Positions 8,548 through 17,397 of a stretch of 64,000 nucleotides of DNA are shown piece after piece. Numbering within the stretch: position 1 is the first letter of the stretch; each line of letters opens with the position of its first letter. Source of the stretch: Acinetobacter pittii. GTDB taxonomy: Bacteria > Pseudomonadota > Gammaproteobacteria > Pseudomonadales > Moraxellaceae. The notes beneath the pieces were generated by a model, which was given only the letters and a program-made list of their open reading frames with translations, was not told where the DNA came from and ran no database searches. The translations under genes and the position numbers were made by a program. The stretch lies in NCBI RefSeq assembly GCF_034064985.1, contig NZ_CP139249.1, positions 1,302,001 to 1,366,000 on the forward strand. Reading direction: 5' to 3'.

Positions 8548-9876
8548 ATGATAAAAAATCGACATGATGGCAAAGCGAGTCATCCATTAGCCCAAATGTT
8601 CAATCGATATTACTGGTTGCAAATTGGTCTGATTGCATTATCGATCGTGGTCGGGTTGGCTTGTAGTGCTTGGGTGATTAAGGGCTCTTTACTTAAAACC
8701 GCTTTAGAACAGGAAATGGAGCATTACTGGTTACGCATAGAACGTAATCCAAATGCTGATTTACCAGATACTAAAAATTTATATGGATATCGGTGGAATA
8801 CACAGGTCGCGCCTCAACCTTTTCGGGGCATGCATTTAGAAAGTGGCGTGCACCGAGTATTTGTTGATGGTAAAGAACGAATGACGGTTTATGGTGAGCG
8901 TAATGGTCAGCATGTTCTATTGGTATTTGGCGAAAGTAATGTTAATAAGCTGATCTGGTTATTTGGTCTTGCTCCACTCATGTTCAGCTTATCTGTTTTA
9001 TATAGCTTTTTGTGGTGGTCAAACCGAAGAGCAAGACGCTATTTTTCCCCGATTACGCGCTTAGCGAATGCTTTAGAAAATATTGATTGGGCACATCAAG
9101 ATACTCAGGCATCTCCTTTTAGAGATATTAATACCAATGGCAACATGGAAGCCGAATATCTTAAACAAGCTTTAGAAAAATATCATCAGGTTTTAAGTGA
9201 TTTTATCCGACGCGAAAGAGAATTTACTGGAGATGTGAGTCATGAGTTACGCACTCCGCTCACGATTTTGAAAGGTAATGTGCAACTGTGTCAGGCGAAA
9301 TATGGAGACGATAAATCTTTAGTCCGTCTTCATAACACAATTGAAGATATGCAGCTGCTCGTTGATACCTTACTTGCGATTGCACGTAATACGGTACAGA
9401 GCTTGCCATCTGAGAAAAATTTATTATCGAAAACGGTAAAGGATCTTGTTGAAAGTTTAGAAGCGGTAAGTGCAGGTAAAGGGATACAGATTAATATTCA
9501 ACCTGATGTTTCTGAGCAGCCACGTTGGTTATATCCTTCGATGACTCAAATGGTTTTAGGTAATATTTTACGTAATGCCCTTAACTATTCTCAAGGCTCA
9601 CAAATCGACATTATTCAACAAAAAAACAGCCTGATTATTGCAGATAATGGAATTGGAATTTCTTTACCTAACGATGTAAAGGTGCAAGAGCTCAGCGATT
9701 CGCAACTTTCCTTAAAGGCTAAAGGCCATGGCATTGGTTTGCAATTGGTACAAAAGCTTTGCAAACAACTAGGATGGAGAGTGGAGCTGTTTGATCGACA
9801 ATATTATTTAACCACTCATCCTGAACTCGATTTGGAGCTAACCACAGGCTTAATTGTTGTGGTCTATTTAAGTTAA
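8548..9876 (+). CDS. Sensor histidine kinase at the end of the lipid operon
   Basis: A 442-residue kinase with membrane helices near residues 24-48 and 132-155 flanking a short periplasmic domain of about 85 residues. His232 lies in DVSHELRTPLTILKGN; the N box is GNILRNALNYS, G1 is IADNGIGI and G2 GHGIGLQLVQKL, so all catalytic boxes are intact. It follows the lipid genes by 32 bases on the same strand and probably shares their transcript. Its likely partner regulator is encoded on the opposite strand, and the two genes overlap by three bases at their stops (9874-9876 and 9873-9875). The small sensor domain is consistent with sensing a membrane or envelope state (inference). Confidence 0.92.
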   Translation: MIKNRHDGKASHPLAQMFNRYYWLQIGLIALSIVVGLACSAWVIKGSLLKTALEQEMEHYWLRIERNPNADLPDTKNLYGYRWNTQVAPQPFRGMHLESGVHRVFVDGKERMTVYGERNGQHVLLVFGESNVNKLIWLFGLAPLMFSLSVLYSFLWWSNRRARRYFSPITRLANALENIDWAHQDTQASPFRDINTNGNMEAEYLKQALEKYHQVLSDFIRREREFTGDVSHELRTPLTILKGNVQLCQAKYGDDKSLVRLHNTIEDMQLLVDTLLAIARNTVQSLPSEKNLLSKTVKDLVESLEAVSAGKGIQINIQPDVSEQPRWLYPSMTQMVLGNILRNALNYSQGSQIDIIQQKNSLIIADNGIGISLPNDVKVQELSDSQLSLKAKGHGIGLQLVQKLCKQLGWRVELFDRQYYLTTHPELDLELTTGLIVVVYLS

Positions 9877-10568
9877 GTCGCGGAATCTTCCAAAGCAATT
9901 TTTAAACCGACACCTGCCACTGTATGTAATAGCTTTGGGTCAAAAGGTTTATCAACCATTTTTCTTAGGTTATAGATGTGACTGCGTAACGCATCACTTT
10001 CAGGCTCTTCGTCGCCCCATAATTCCATCATCAATTCTTGCTTAGTCACTACTTTTGGAGACTGACGCATTAAAATTTTTAATAGTTTAAATTGAATAGG
10101 GGGTAACTCGATATTATTTCCGGCACGAACCACGGTTTGAGTTGCGCTATCAAGAATTAAGTCGTGAATTTGAATTTTATGGTGAGTGACTTCGCCAGCT
10201 GCTCTTTTTATTAATGCACGAATCCGCATCACTAGCTCATTAAAATCAAAAGGTTTTACCAAATAATCATCTGTGCCAGCAGTAAAACCTTTAAGTTTGT
10301 CATCTAAAGTATCTCTTGCTGTCAGCATAAGAACGGGAATATCAACGCCTTGTTCGGTGCGTAGCCAGTTGCATAGGTCATAACCCGAGCCATCAGGCAG
10401 ATTTATGTCGAGCAGCAAAAGATGATAATGCTGAGATTTGAGAAAAGTCCGTGCAGCATCTAAATTACGTGCATGATCGACAACATAACCATGCACTTCA
10501 AGAAATTCGCAGACTGTTGCTGCAAGTTCAAAATGGTCCTCAACCATGAGGATAAAGTGATTACCCAT
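9873..10568 (-). CDS. OmpR/PmrA-type response regulator
   Basis: A 231-residue two-domain regulator. The receiver domain has the acidic pocket (E10, D11), phospho-acceptor Asp54 in LLLLDINLPDG, Thr83 in MLTARD and Lys105 in DDYLVKPFDF. The winged-helix domain spans about 130-225, ending LLHTVAGVGLKI. It is last in a minus-strand operon with the chalcone-isomerase-like and NTF2-like genes, 17 bases after the former. It faces the kinase gene tail to tail. Candidate target sites are the TTCAC-N5-type direct repeats of 11-bp period before its own operon, the lipocalin and the desaturase operon. The pairing with the convergent kinase is inferred from proximity. Confidence 0.92.
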   Translation of the reverse strand: MGNHFILMVEDHFELAATVCEFLEVHGYVVDHARNLDAARTFLKSQHYHLLLLDINLPDGSGYDLCNWLRTEQGVDIPVLMLTARDTLDDKLKGFTAGTDDYLVKPFDFNELVMRIRALIKRAAGEVTHHKIQIHDLILDSATQTVVRAGNNIELPPIQFKLLKILMRQSPKVVTKQELMMELWGDEEPESDALRSHIYNLRKMVDKPFDPKLLHTVAGVGLKIALEDSAT

Positions 10569-10585
10569 GAGATTTTATTAAGCCA

Positions 10586-11080
10586 TTAATTTAATAGTTG
10601 TTGTTTTAATTTAGCATTAAACGGTTCGCTACCAAACCAGATTTTAAAATATTGATTTGCATTCGGATTGTTCAAAGAGCCGAGCAGCTTCTGGTTTAAT
10701 TTTAATTCTAGTTTTTGATTTTCATGTTGATAGTAGAGACTATAGAGATCTCCACTCTTAATTGGCCTATATAGTTCATTAATATGATTAAGCGGAGATT
10801 TAGCATCAAAGCCGCTAACATTTTTCTTCAAAAAGTGGGTGGCTGCGCGTTTAAATGCCCACTCGGGAATATCGCGGTTATAGCTAAACTCCATTTTGAT
10901 GCTTTGGCTTTGCCAATTTTTTAGGCAATTTTCAGCAAAGTAACTGACATTTCCCACCTTCTTGCTCGTCACCATTAAAGGCGCTGAACTGCATTTTTTC
11001 AGTTCAGCCGCATTCGCTTGAGATACGATTAAGATTCCCAGAAATATCAAGATTCGACTTTTTTGAACGGCAATATCCAT
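10586..11080 (-). CDS. Periplasmic chalcone-isomerase-like protein
   Basis: A 164-residue protein with a signal peptide (hydrophobic core ILIFLGILIVSQANA, cleavage near residue 24). The C-terminal NQYFKIWFGSEPFNAKLKQQLL matches the end of the bacterial chalcone-isomerase-like family (Chalcone_3), whose plant relatives include fatty-acid-binding proteins. The family commonly occurs beside DUF1295, DUF1365 and CFA genes. The start is set by GGAG seven bases upstream; it overlaps the end of the NTF2-like gene by 34 bases. Lipid binding in the periplasm is likely; isomerase activity is not supported by anything visible. Confidence 0.75.
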   Translation of the reverse strand: MDIAVQKSRILIFLGILIVSQANAAELKKCSSAPLMVTSKKVGNVSYFAENCLKNWQSQSIKMEFSYNRDIPEWAFKRAATHFLKKNVSGFDAKSPLNHINELYRPIKSGDLYSLYYQHENQKLELKLNQKLLGSLNNPNANQYFKIWFGSEPFNAKLKQQLLN

Positions 11081-11619
11081 TTATATACTCCTCCAAATAT
11101 TGGTAAAGAACGGTAAAGGCCATTTGCCGGATCCCAATAATCTTGCTGGAAAATAATTTTTTGTTGCTCATTAATCTTAATTTGACTAATTCCATAAGAA
11201 GCCATGGTTTTTGAGCGACCTAGCATTTTAAAGTCATAGGTCATGTACCAATGAATGTAGGCTGTATCTTGGTGATGAGTTGCGCTAATGAGTTTTACAG
11301 TGACATTACTCACTCGGGCATTCATGCCTTCAAAATGCTTAATCAAATCTGCTTTCTGAGAGAACTGCGAGAGTGTATCGTTGATATAAAGTTGATCAGC
11401 GTAAAGATGACTCGCGTTATTCACAAAAGTAGGGGTACCAAGCGTATTAAATGCAGCGACAAAACGATTGCCGACATCTAGCGCCTGTTGGTCATCTAAT
11501 TCTATACCAGTAATTTTTTGTTCAGCTTTGCCATAGTCACCTGAGTAAGTAGGCACACTTTTACACGCCGTTAAACCTACCAAGGTAATCAGCCCTAGGG
11601 CTGTAGTTATAATTTTCAT
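11047..11619 (-). CDS. NTF2/SnoaL-like lipoprotein
   Basis: The 190-residue product starts MKIITTALGLITLVGLTAC, a lipoprotein signal with Cys19 as the lipidated residue, so I choose the ATG at 11619 over an upstream TTG at 11631. The mature part resembles the NTF2-like fold: an N-terminal helix (VGNRFVAAFNTLG), ADLIKHFEGM, then the strands VTVKLISATHHQDTAYIHWYM and GISQIKINEQQKIIFQQDYWD. Members of this family appear in CFA/DUF1365 clusters in other proteobacteria. It is first in the minus-strand operon with the chalcone-like gene and response regulator. Function unknown; a lipid-handling scaffold at the membrane is a guess. Confidence 0.78.
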   Translation of the reverse strand: MKIITTALGLITLVGLTACKSVPTYSGDYGKAEQKITGIELDDQQALDVGNRFVAAFNTLGTPTFVNNASHLYADQLYINDTLSQFSQKADLIKHFEGMNARVSNVTVKLISATHHQDTAYIHWYMTYDFKMLGRSKTMASYGISQIKINEQQKIIFQQDYWDPANGLYRSLPIFGGVYKWILPFKKVES

Positions 11620-11664
11620 GTCGATATCCAAGCCAACTTTATAAGATTAAATTAAAGAGCTGGT

Positions 11665-11681
11665 CGTGAATTTTGCGTGAA
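11665..11681 (-). promoter_or_regulatory. Candidate response-regulator box upstream of the NTF2-like operon
   Basis: Read on the minus strand it is TTCACGCAAAATTCACG, a perfect TTCACG repeat with an 11-bp period, 46 bases before the ATG at 11619. It has the same half-site and spacing as the elements at 1663 and 2343. A TATAAA lies about 25 bases downstream and could be the -10. Confidence 0.5.
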
Positions 11682-11898
11682 TTCTTATGTTTTAGAGTTT
11701 GGGATTTATGGGGGAGTTTTCTGTTTTGGGAAGTTCATAAATAAGGTCTATTGAACTTAGAAATTTCTTGGGAGTCCACAGCTTTTCATATTAATAAATG
11801 GGAGAGGCTAGAAATAAACTAAGAAAGCAATTTTATTCTAGCTGGGCTTTACTCATAAGAGATATAGATAAGTTTTGAATAAATAGAAGGATTTAATA

Positions 11899-12588
11899 AT
11901 GAAAACAATCGGTTTATTAGGCGGAATGAGTTGGGAATCTACAGCGCTTTATTACCAACAAATCAATAAAATGGTTCATCGTAAATTAGGGAAATTGCAC
12001 TCAACTAAGATCATTATTAATAGTGTCGATTTTGAAGAAATAGCAGCCTTACAAGCGAAAGGTTTATGGCAAGAGGCTGGCGCATATTTAGCTGAGCAAG
12101 CACAAAATTTGGAAAAAGCAGGGGCAGATTGTATTTTAGTATGTACTAACACTATGCACAAAGTTGCTGCACAGATTGAAGATTCAATTACGGTTCCTTT
12201 CTTACACATTGCTGACGCAACGGCAAAAGAAATTTTGAGTCAAAATATTGGTAAAGTTGCACTGTTAGGGACAGCTTTTACAATGGAGCAAGATTTTTAT
12301 AAAGTTCGATTACGAGTTCATGGAATTGAGGTAATTATTCCAAATGAAGTCGATAGAAAGATCGTCCATCGCATCATTTATGAAGAACTTTGTTTAGGTG
12401 TGATCAACCCAGATTCGTAGCAAAAGTACATCGCTATTGTAGAAAGACTCATAGCTGAAGGTGCCCAAGGGATTATATTGGGTTGTACCGAAATCTGTAT
12501 GTTGATTGGTGAGCTTAAATTCTCGGTTCCTTTATTTGATACTACGACCATTCATGCAAAAGAGGCGGTAAGTTTTGCTTTAACTTAA
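11899..12588 (+). pseudogene. Aspartate/glutamate racemase, interrupted by in-frame TAG
   Basis: The frame encodes a racemase of the Asp/Glu family (YgeA-like): start MKTIGLLGGMSWESTALYY, first catalytic Cys82 in LVCTNTMHK. At 12418-12420 a TAG stops the frame after 173 codons, but the same frame continues without a gap through QKYIAIVERL and the second catalytic cysteine (Cys196, GIILGCTEI), ending at TAA 12586-12588, for the family length of about 229 residues. A single-base change (for example from AAG or CAG) explains the stop. The truncated product lacks one of the two catalytic cysteines and should be inactive. An assembly error cannot be excluded. Confidence 0.9.
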
Positions 12589-12655
12589 GAAGATAAATTA
12601 AATAAATTAGAATGAATAAATTGCTAAGAACTAATTTAAAAATGGAGGATAAATT

Positions 12656-13066
12656 TTGAAATTTAGATCAAAAATTGATTGGTGGCTTTTACTCATATTT
12701 ATTGTTATCACTGCCAATATTGTTATAAAAATTTATGAAGCAAATCATCTTTATTCTTTAGCTTCAAATTTTCCACATCTCCTCATTTATAGTCTAGTCA
12801 TTTTTATTATTTGGCTTCCCATCTTTAATACTTATTATGTAGTAGAAAACAATACTCTACTGATTAAGAGTTTAGTATTCCGATGGAAAATTAATATTAA
12901 TGATATTACCCAAATAGAGCCTACTCATAATCCACTTTCCTCTCCAGCACTCTCATTAGATCGACTCAAAATTTATTATATGAAAAATGAAAAAATCGCA
13001 ACGGTTATGATTTCACCGAAAAATAAAGAAGCTTTTTTGCAAGCGATAAACAAAAGACTCTATTAA
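12656..13066 (+). CDS. Small PH-domain-like membrane protein
   Basis: The 136-residue protein has two transmembrane helices (about residues 8-27 and 42-61) and then a short strand-rich domain, YYVVENNTLLIKSLVFRWKININDITQIEPTH, ending in IATVMISPKNKEAFLQAINKR. This matches the bacterial PH-like family bPH_6/DUF1200. The start is a TTG at 12656 supported by GGAGG about seven bases upstream. It stands alone after the broken racemase. Function unknown. Confidence 0.75.
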   Translation: MKFRSKIDWWLLLIFIVITANIVIKIYEANHLYSLASNFPHLLIYSLVIFIIWLPIFNTYYVVENNTLLIKSLVFRWKININDITQIEPTHNPLSSPALSLDRLKIYYMKNEKIATVMISPKNKEAFLQAINKRLY

Positions 13067-13136
13067 AGTTGCTTGTTTAATTGTAGACATAAATTACGCT
13101 ATTTCCATGACGACAAAAAATAAATGGTGATAAATC

Positions 13137-14510
13137 ATGACTAAACGTTTTTTTCTGCCAGTTTTAGGCACTACGGTTTTAGTTACATTAGCTGGATGCG
13201 CTTCATCCTCGCAATATCCGATTACTGAGAGTTATGGTCCAGATCCAAAGTTACCTGAACCTAAATCAAGTTTATTTCCTACTGTTAATATTGCACCTGC
13301 AGAAGGCTGGCCGAGTGGGGTAATGCCAAAACCCGCGGAAGGTTTAAAGGTGAAAGCATTTGCCAAAGGACTTGAACACCCACGTTGGCTTTATGTATTG
13401 CCGAATGGCGATGTATTGGTTGCTGAAACGGATGCTCCGCCTAAACCAGAAGACAGCAAAGGCATTAAAGGTAAAATAATGTCTTTTGTGATGAGACGTG
13501 CAGGCTCATCTCATCCGAGCGCAAACCGTATTAGCTTACTTCGTGACACTAATGGAGACGGAGTTGCCGATCAGAAAACGGTATTTCTTCAAAACTTAAA
13601 TTCTCCATTTGGTATGGCATTGGTCGGTAATAATTTATATATCGCTAATACAGATGCACTGGTGCGTTTTCCTTATCAGGAAGGTGAAACTCAAATTACG
13701 GCCAGTGGAACCAAAGTGTTGGACTTACCGGGTGGCCCTTTAAATCACCATTGGACCAAGAATGTCATTGCTAACGCGGCAGGTACAAAGCTCTACATTA
13801 CCGTTGGTTCTAACAGTAACGTTGCTGAAAATGGTTTAGATCAAGAAAAAGGTCGCGCACAAATTACAGAGTTTGATATTGCAAGCGGTCAGTCACGCCC
13901 ATTTGCAACAGGACTGCGTAATCCAAATGGTATGGCTTGGCAACCGCAAAGTGGAAAACTCTGGACAGTAGTTAATGAGCGCGATGAAATTGGTAGTGAC
14001 TTAGTACCTGATTATATGACATCAGTCCAAGACGGTGGTTTTTATGGATGGCCTTATAGCTACTATGGTCAACATGTAGATGTGCGAGTAAAACCACAAA
14101 ATCCGGAAATGGTTGCTCGTGCAATTAAACCCGATTATGCACTTGGTAATCATACCGCTTCTTTAGGTCTTGCATTTTACACAGCTGAACTCATGCCACA
14201 ATTTAGAGGAGGCGCATTGATCGGCCAGCATGGTTCTTGGAACCGTAAGCCTCACAGTGGTTATAAAGTCGTTTTTGTACCATTTAGAAGTGGTCAACCC
14301 TCTGGTCCACCACAAGATATTTTGACCGGATTCCTGAGTGATAAAGGCAAAGCGTATGGTCGCCCTGTGGGTGTAGCAATTGATTTCTCAGGTGCTGTGT
14401 TAGTTGCTGATGATGTAGGCAATACGATTTGGCGCGTTTCACCAGTTGCCGAGACGACTTATGAAGCTCCAATGAAACATGCTATTGGAACCCCGCCAGG
14501 CACACCATAA
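13137..14510 (+). CDS. Sorbosone-dehydrogenase-like beta-propeller lipoprotein
   Basis: A 457-residue lipoprotein (lipobox LAGC, Cys21) with the soluble glucose/sorbosone dehydrogenase six-bladed propeller: LEHPRWLYVLPNGDVLVAET, ISLLRDTNGDGVADQKTVFL, ATGLRNPNGMAWQP, IGSDLVPDYM, GGFYGWPYSYYGQH and GALIGQHGSWNRKPHSGYKVVF. Family members oxidise sugars with PQQ, but many relatives have no proven substrate. The signal places it at a membrane facing the periplasm. It appears to be a single-gene unit followed by a hairpin at 14537-14570. Enzymatic substrate is unassigned. Confidence 0.87.
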   Translation: MTKRFFLPVLGTTVLVTLAGCASSSQYPITESYGPDPKLPEPKSSLFPTVNIAPAEGWPSGVMPKPAEGLKVKAFAKGLEHPRWLYVLPNGDVLVAETDAPPKPEDSKGIKGKIMSFVMRRAGSSHPSANRISLLRDTNGDGVADQKTVFLQNLNSPFGMALVGNNLYIANTDALVRFPYQEGETQITASGTKVLDLPGGPLNHHWTKNVIANAAGTKLYITVGSNSNVAENGLDQEKGRAQITEFDIASGQSRPFATGLRNPNGMAWQPQSGKLWTVVNERDEIGSDLVPDYMTSVQDGGFYGWPYSYYGQHVDVRVKPQNPEMVARAIKPDYALGNHTASLGLAFYTAELMPQFRGGALIGQHGSWNRKPHSGYKVVFVPFRSGQPSGPPQDILTGFLSDKGKAYGRPVGVAIDFSGAVLVADDVGNTIWRVSPVAETTYEAPMKHAIGTPPGTP

Positions 14511-14536
14511 AGTTTATCAAAAATAATTTATTAGCA

Positions 14537-14570
14537 TGGGCGACCTTTAAGCTTTATAGAGGCTCGCCCA
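14537..14570 (+). terminator. Hairpin after sorbosone-dehydrogenase-like gene
   Basis: TGGGCGA at 14537-14543 pairs with TCGCCCA at 14564-14570, with a further CCT/AGG pairing inside. The T-run is poor, so termination may be incomplete. Confidence 0.5.
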
Positions 14571-14687
14571 AATGGCTATTATTTAATTTTTAAATAACTG
14601 AACAAAAAAAATACTAATTGGACTTTATAAGCCAACTTCTCAAAAATGAATATGTGAAAACGATAATGATGTTTAAGGAACAAACAC

Positions 14688-15965
14688 ATGAATACACATA
14701 TTCGAATTGCCGTAGTTGGTGGTGGTATTGCTGGTCTGGCTTTAGCAAGTAATTTAAGTAAATACGCCCATTTAGACGTGCAAATGTTTGAATCTGCACC
14801 TCAGTTTTCTGAAATTGGGGCAGGGATTTCTTTTGGTGCCAATGCAGTCAAAGCAATTGAACTGTTAGGTTTAGCCAATGAATATCATGCAATTGCAGAT
14901 AAAGTATCGCCACCATTTCAAGATGTTTGGTTTCAATGGCGCAATGGTTATACCGATGAATATTTATCTGCATCTATCGCGACAGGTGTAGGGCAGTCAT
15001 CTGTTCATCGTGCTGATTTTCTAGATGCAATTATTCCTCACATGCCTACGCAAAATGTCCATTTTTCTAAACGCCTAGAGGCGATTGAAGAACAAAACGA
15101 TCAGGTGATTTTGCACTTTAATGATGGTAGTCAGCATGAATGTGACTATTTGATAGGGGCTGACGGTATCCGCTCCGTGGCTCGCCAATATGTTTTAGCT
15201 TCTCATCATTTACCACCAGTTCATCCACGTTTTTCAGGAACTTGGGCATATCGTGGCATTATTTCTCACACTTCATTTAAAGAAGCTTTGCAACAAGTAA
15301 ATGGTGATACAGATTTAGCAGATATTCCCCAAATGTTATTGGGTAAAGATAAACATATTTTAACGTTCCCAATTCGTAAGGGGGAGCAAATTAATATCGT
15401 TGCTTTCTGCTCAAACCGCGAAGATACAGTACTACCAGCCGATACACCGTGGACCAAACCTGTAGATAAAGCTCAAATGCTTTCCGATTTTTCAGACTGG
15501 AGTGAAAGCTGCCAAACATTACTCGGTTTAATTGAACAGCCTTCCATTTGGGCCTTACATGAAATTGAAGAACTTTCGACTTATCAAAGTACCTCAGGTC
15601 ATGTCATTGTCATGGGTGACGCTGCACATGCCATGTTACCTCACCAAGGTGCTGGAGCAGGCCAAGGTCTTGAAGATGCATTAATTCTTGCGGCCTTATT
15701 GTCGACAAAACACTTACAAGCAGATCAGTTAACCGATGTGTCTTCAATATATGAAAAGCTCCGTTTAAAACGTGCTTGTCGTGTTCAGCAAACCTCTCGT
15801 GAGTCTGGCGAAATTTATGAGTGTTATTCAACTCAGTACCCAACGTTTGCCGAAATTGGCGAACATCTTGAGCATCGCTTTGATTGGTTATGGCAACACG
15901 ATCTAGAACAGGATGTTGCAGAAGCACAGCAACAATTACATCAGCTAGGAATGGCAACCATTTAA
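14688..15965 (+). CDS. salA: FAD-dependent monooxygenase, salicylate 1-hydroxylase type
   Basis: The 425-residue flavoprotein has the three group A hydroxylase fingerprints: VVGGGIAGLALA near residue 9, the DG motif CDYLIGADGIRS near 157-168, and VMGDAAHAMLPHQGAGAGQGLEDA near 307-330. The N-terminal QFSEIGAGISFGANAVKAIELLGL is typical of salicylate hydroxylases, which convert salicylate to catechol using NADH and oxygen. 3-hydroxybenzoate 6-hydroxylase is an alternative. It is 42 bases upstream of an aromatic-acid transporter and near a LysR regulator, an arrangement like sal genes of Acinetobacter. The symbol is therefore tentative. Confidence 0.75.
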   Translation: MNTHIRIAVVGGGIAGLALASNLSKYAHLDVQMFESAPQFSEIGAGISFGANAVKAIELLGLANEYHAIADKVSPPFQDVWFQWRNGYTDEYLSASIATGVGQSSVHRADFLDAIIPHMPTQNVHFSKRLEAIEEQNDQVILHFNDGSQHECDYLIGADGIRSVARQYVLASHHLPPVHPRFSGTWAYRGIISHTSFKEALQQVNGDTDLADIPQMLLGKDKHILTFPIRKGEQINIVAFCSNREDTVLPADTPWTKPVDKAQMLSDFSDWSESCQTLLGLIEQPSIWALHEIEELSTYQSTSGHVIVMGDAAHAMLPHQGAGAGQGLEDALILAALLSTKHLQADQLTDVSSIYEKLRLKRACRVQQTSRESGEIYECYSTQYPTFAEIGEHLEHRFDWLWQHDLEQDVAEAQQQLHQLGMATI

Positions 15966-16007
15966 ATAAATTTTTGTTTTACACACAATTTGCTAAGGAA
16001 AGCAATT

Positions 16008-17363
16008 ATGGAAAAACTAAATGCAAATCAATTGATTGATGATGCAAGATTAACACCATTACATTGGCGGGTGATCTTGCTGAGTGCGCTCATTATTATT
16101 TTTGATGGCTATGACTTAGTCATTTATGGTGTTGCATTGCCTAAGCTCATGCAACATTGGCAATTAGATAGTATGACTGCTGGATTGCTGGGCAGTGTTG
16201 CATTATTTGGCATGATGTTTGGTACAATGATTTTCGGTAGTTTGGCCGACAAATTAGAGTCGTATGGCTTTAGCCGTAAGCGTTTAATTATACTGTGTGT
16301 CTTCATTTTTAGCGGTTTTACGGTGTTATGTGGTTTTGCCAACAGTCCTAAAGAGTTTGCCATTTATCGTTTTATTGCCGGCCTAGGTTTGGGCGGTGTA
16401 ATGCCAAATGTTATTGCCATAATGACCGAGTTTGCCCCAAAGAAATTACGATCAACTTTGGTATCGCTCATGTTTAGCGGCTATGCGATTGGCGGGATGA
16501 GCTCAGCGCTTTTAGGCATGTGGTTGGTTCCTAAATTTGGTTGGCAAATCATGTTTATTCTGGCGGGTATTCCACTCATTTCATTGCCGATTATTTGGAA
16601 ATTTTTACCTGAATCAATTGATTATCTGGTTCGCCAAAAAAAATGGAATGAGGTGCGTGACTTACTTCAACAATTAGCACCAGAACAAAGCATAACTGAT
16701 CATACGAGTATCGTATTACACCAAGAAAATCAACAAACTGTGGCTCGACCTTTGGTTGCTCTATTTACCGAGAACCGTGCTTTAGTCACTGTATTTTTCT
16801 GGCTGAGTGTATTTATGGCTTTACTCATGGTGTATGCGCTCGGCAACTGGATACCAAAACTTATGGTCGAGGCCGGATATGATTTATCAACCAGTCTGGT
16901 CTTTTTACTGGCACTAAACTTGGGCGGGATGTTGGGCGCAATCGGTGGCGGTTACTTTGCTGATCGTTTTCACCTAGGTAAGGTCATTTGTTCACTCTTC
17001 TTTGCAGGTGCAGTGTCGCTCTACTTGCTCAGCTATGCTTTACCTATGGTCATTTTATATCTCTGTATTGCCATTGCAGGAGCGGCGTCTATCGGCGGGC
17101 AAATTTTATTGCTCGCTTATATGGCTCAGTTTTATCCTTCACCAATTCGCAGTACTGGCATTGGTATGGCTTTGGGTGTAGGCCGTATTGGGGCGATTTT
17201 AGGTCCGATTTTATGCGGCTGGCTTTTAAGTTTGCATCTACCGATTGAATATAATTTTATCGCGTTAGCCATTCCTTGCGTGCTGGCAACCTTAAGTGTT
17301 ATTGCCATAAGTATTTATAATCGAACTAAACGTGTAATGCTGAATTCAAGTATATCTTCATAA
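16008..17363 (+). CDS. MFS aromatic-acid:H+ symporter (PcaK/BenK/SalK type)
   Basis: A 451-residue permease with twelve predicted helices. The first helix FDGYDLVIYGVALPKLM contains the DGxD motif of the aromatic acid:H+ symporter family; the cytoplasmic loop GSLADKLESYGFSRKRLI and central loops also fit. I start it at the ATG at 16008, preceded by TAAGGAA, rather than the TTG at 15990. It follows the salicylate-hydroxylase-like gene by 42 bases and most likely imports its substrate. Confidence 0.87.
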   Translation: MEKLNANQLIDDARLTPLHWRVILLSALIIIFDGYDLVIYGVALPKLMQHWQLDSMTAGLLGSVALFGMMFGTMIFGSLADKLESYGFSRKRLIILCVFIFSGFTVLCGFANSPKEFAIYRFIAGLGLGGVMPNVIAIMTEFAPKKLRSTLVSLMFSGYAIGGMSSALLGMWLVPKFGWQIMFILAGIPLISLPIIWKFLPESIDYLVRQKKWNEVRDLLQQLAPEQSITDHTSIVLHQENQQTVARPLVALFTENRALVTVFFWLSVFMALLMVYALGNWIPKLMVEAGYDLSTSLVFLLALNLGGMLGAIGGGYFADRFHLGKVICSLFFAGAVSLYLLSYALPMVILYLCIAIAGAASIGGQILLLAYMAQFYPSPIRSTGIGMALGVGRIGAILGPILCGWLLSLHLPIEYNFIALAIPCVLATLSVIAISIYNRTKRVMLNSSISS

Positions 17364-17397
17364 GAATTAAGCGCTTTTATTCCCGTAAAGGAACTAA

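Noticed and set aside
15610..15957. 115-residue minus-strand frame inside the monooxygenase gene
   Set aside because: Shadow of the coding strand; no ribosome site and no recognisable domain.
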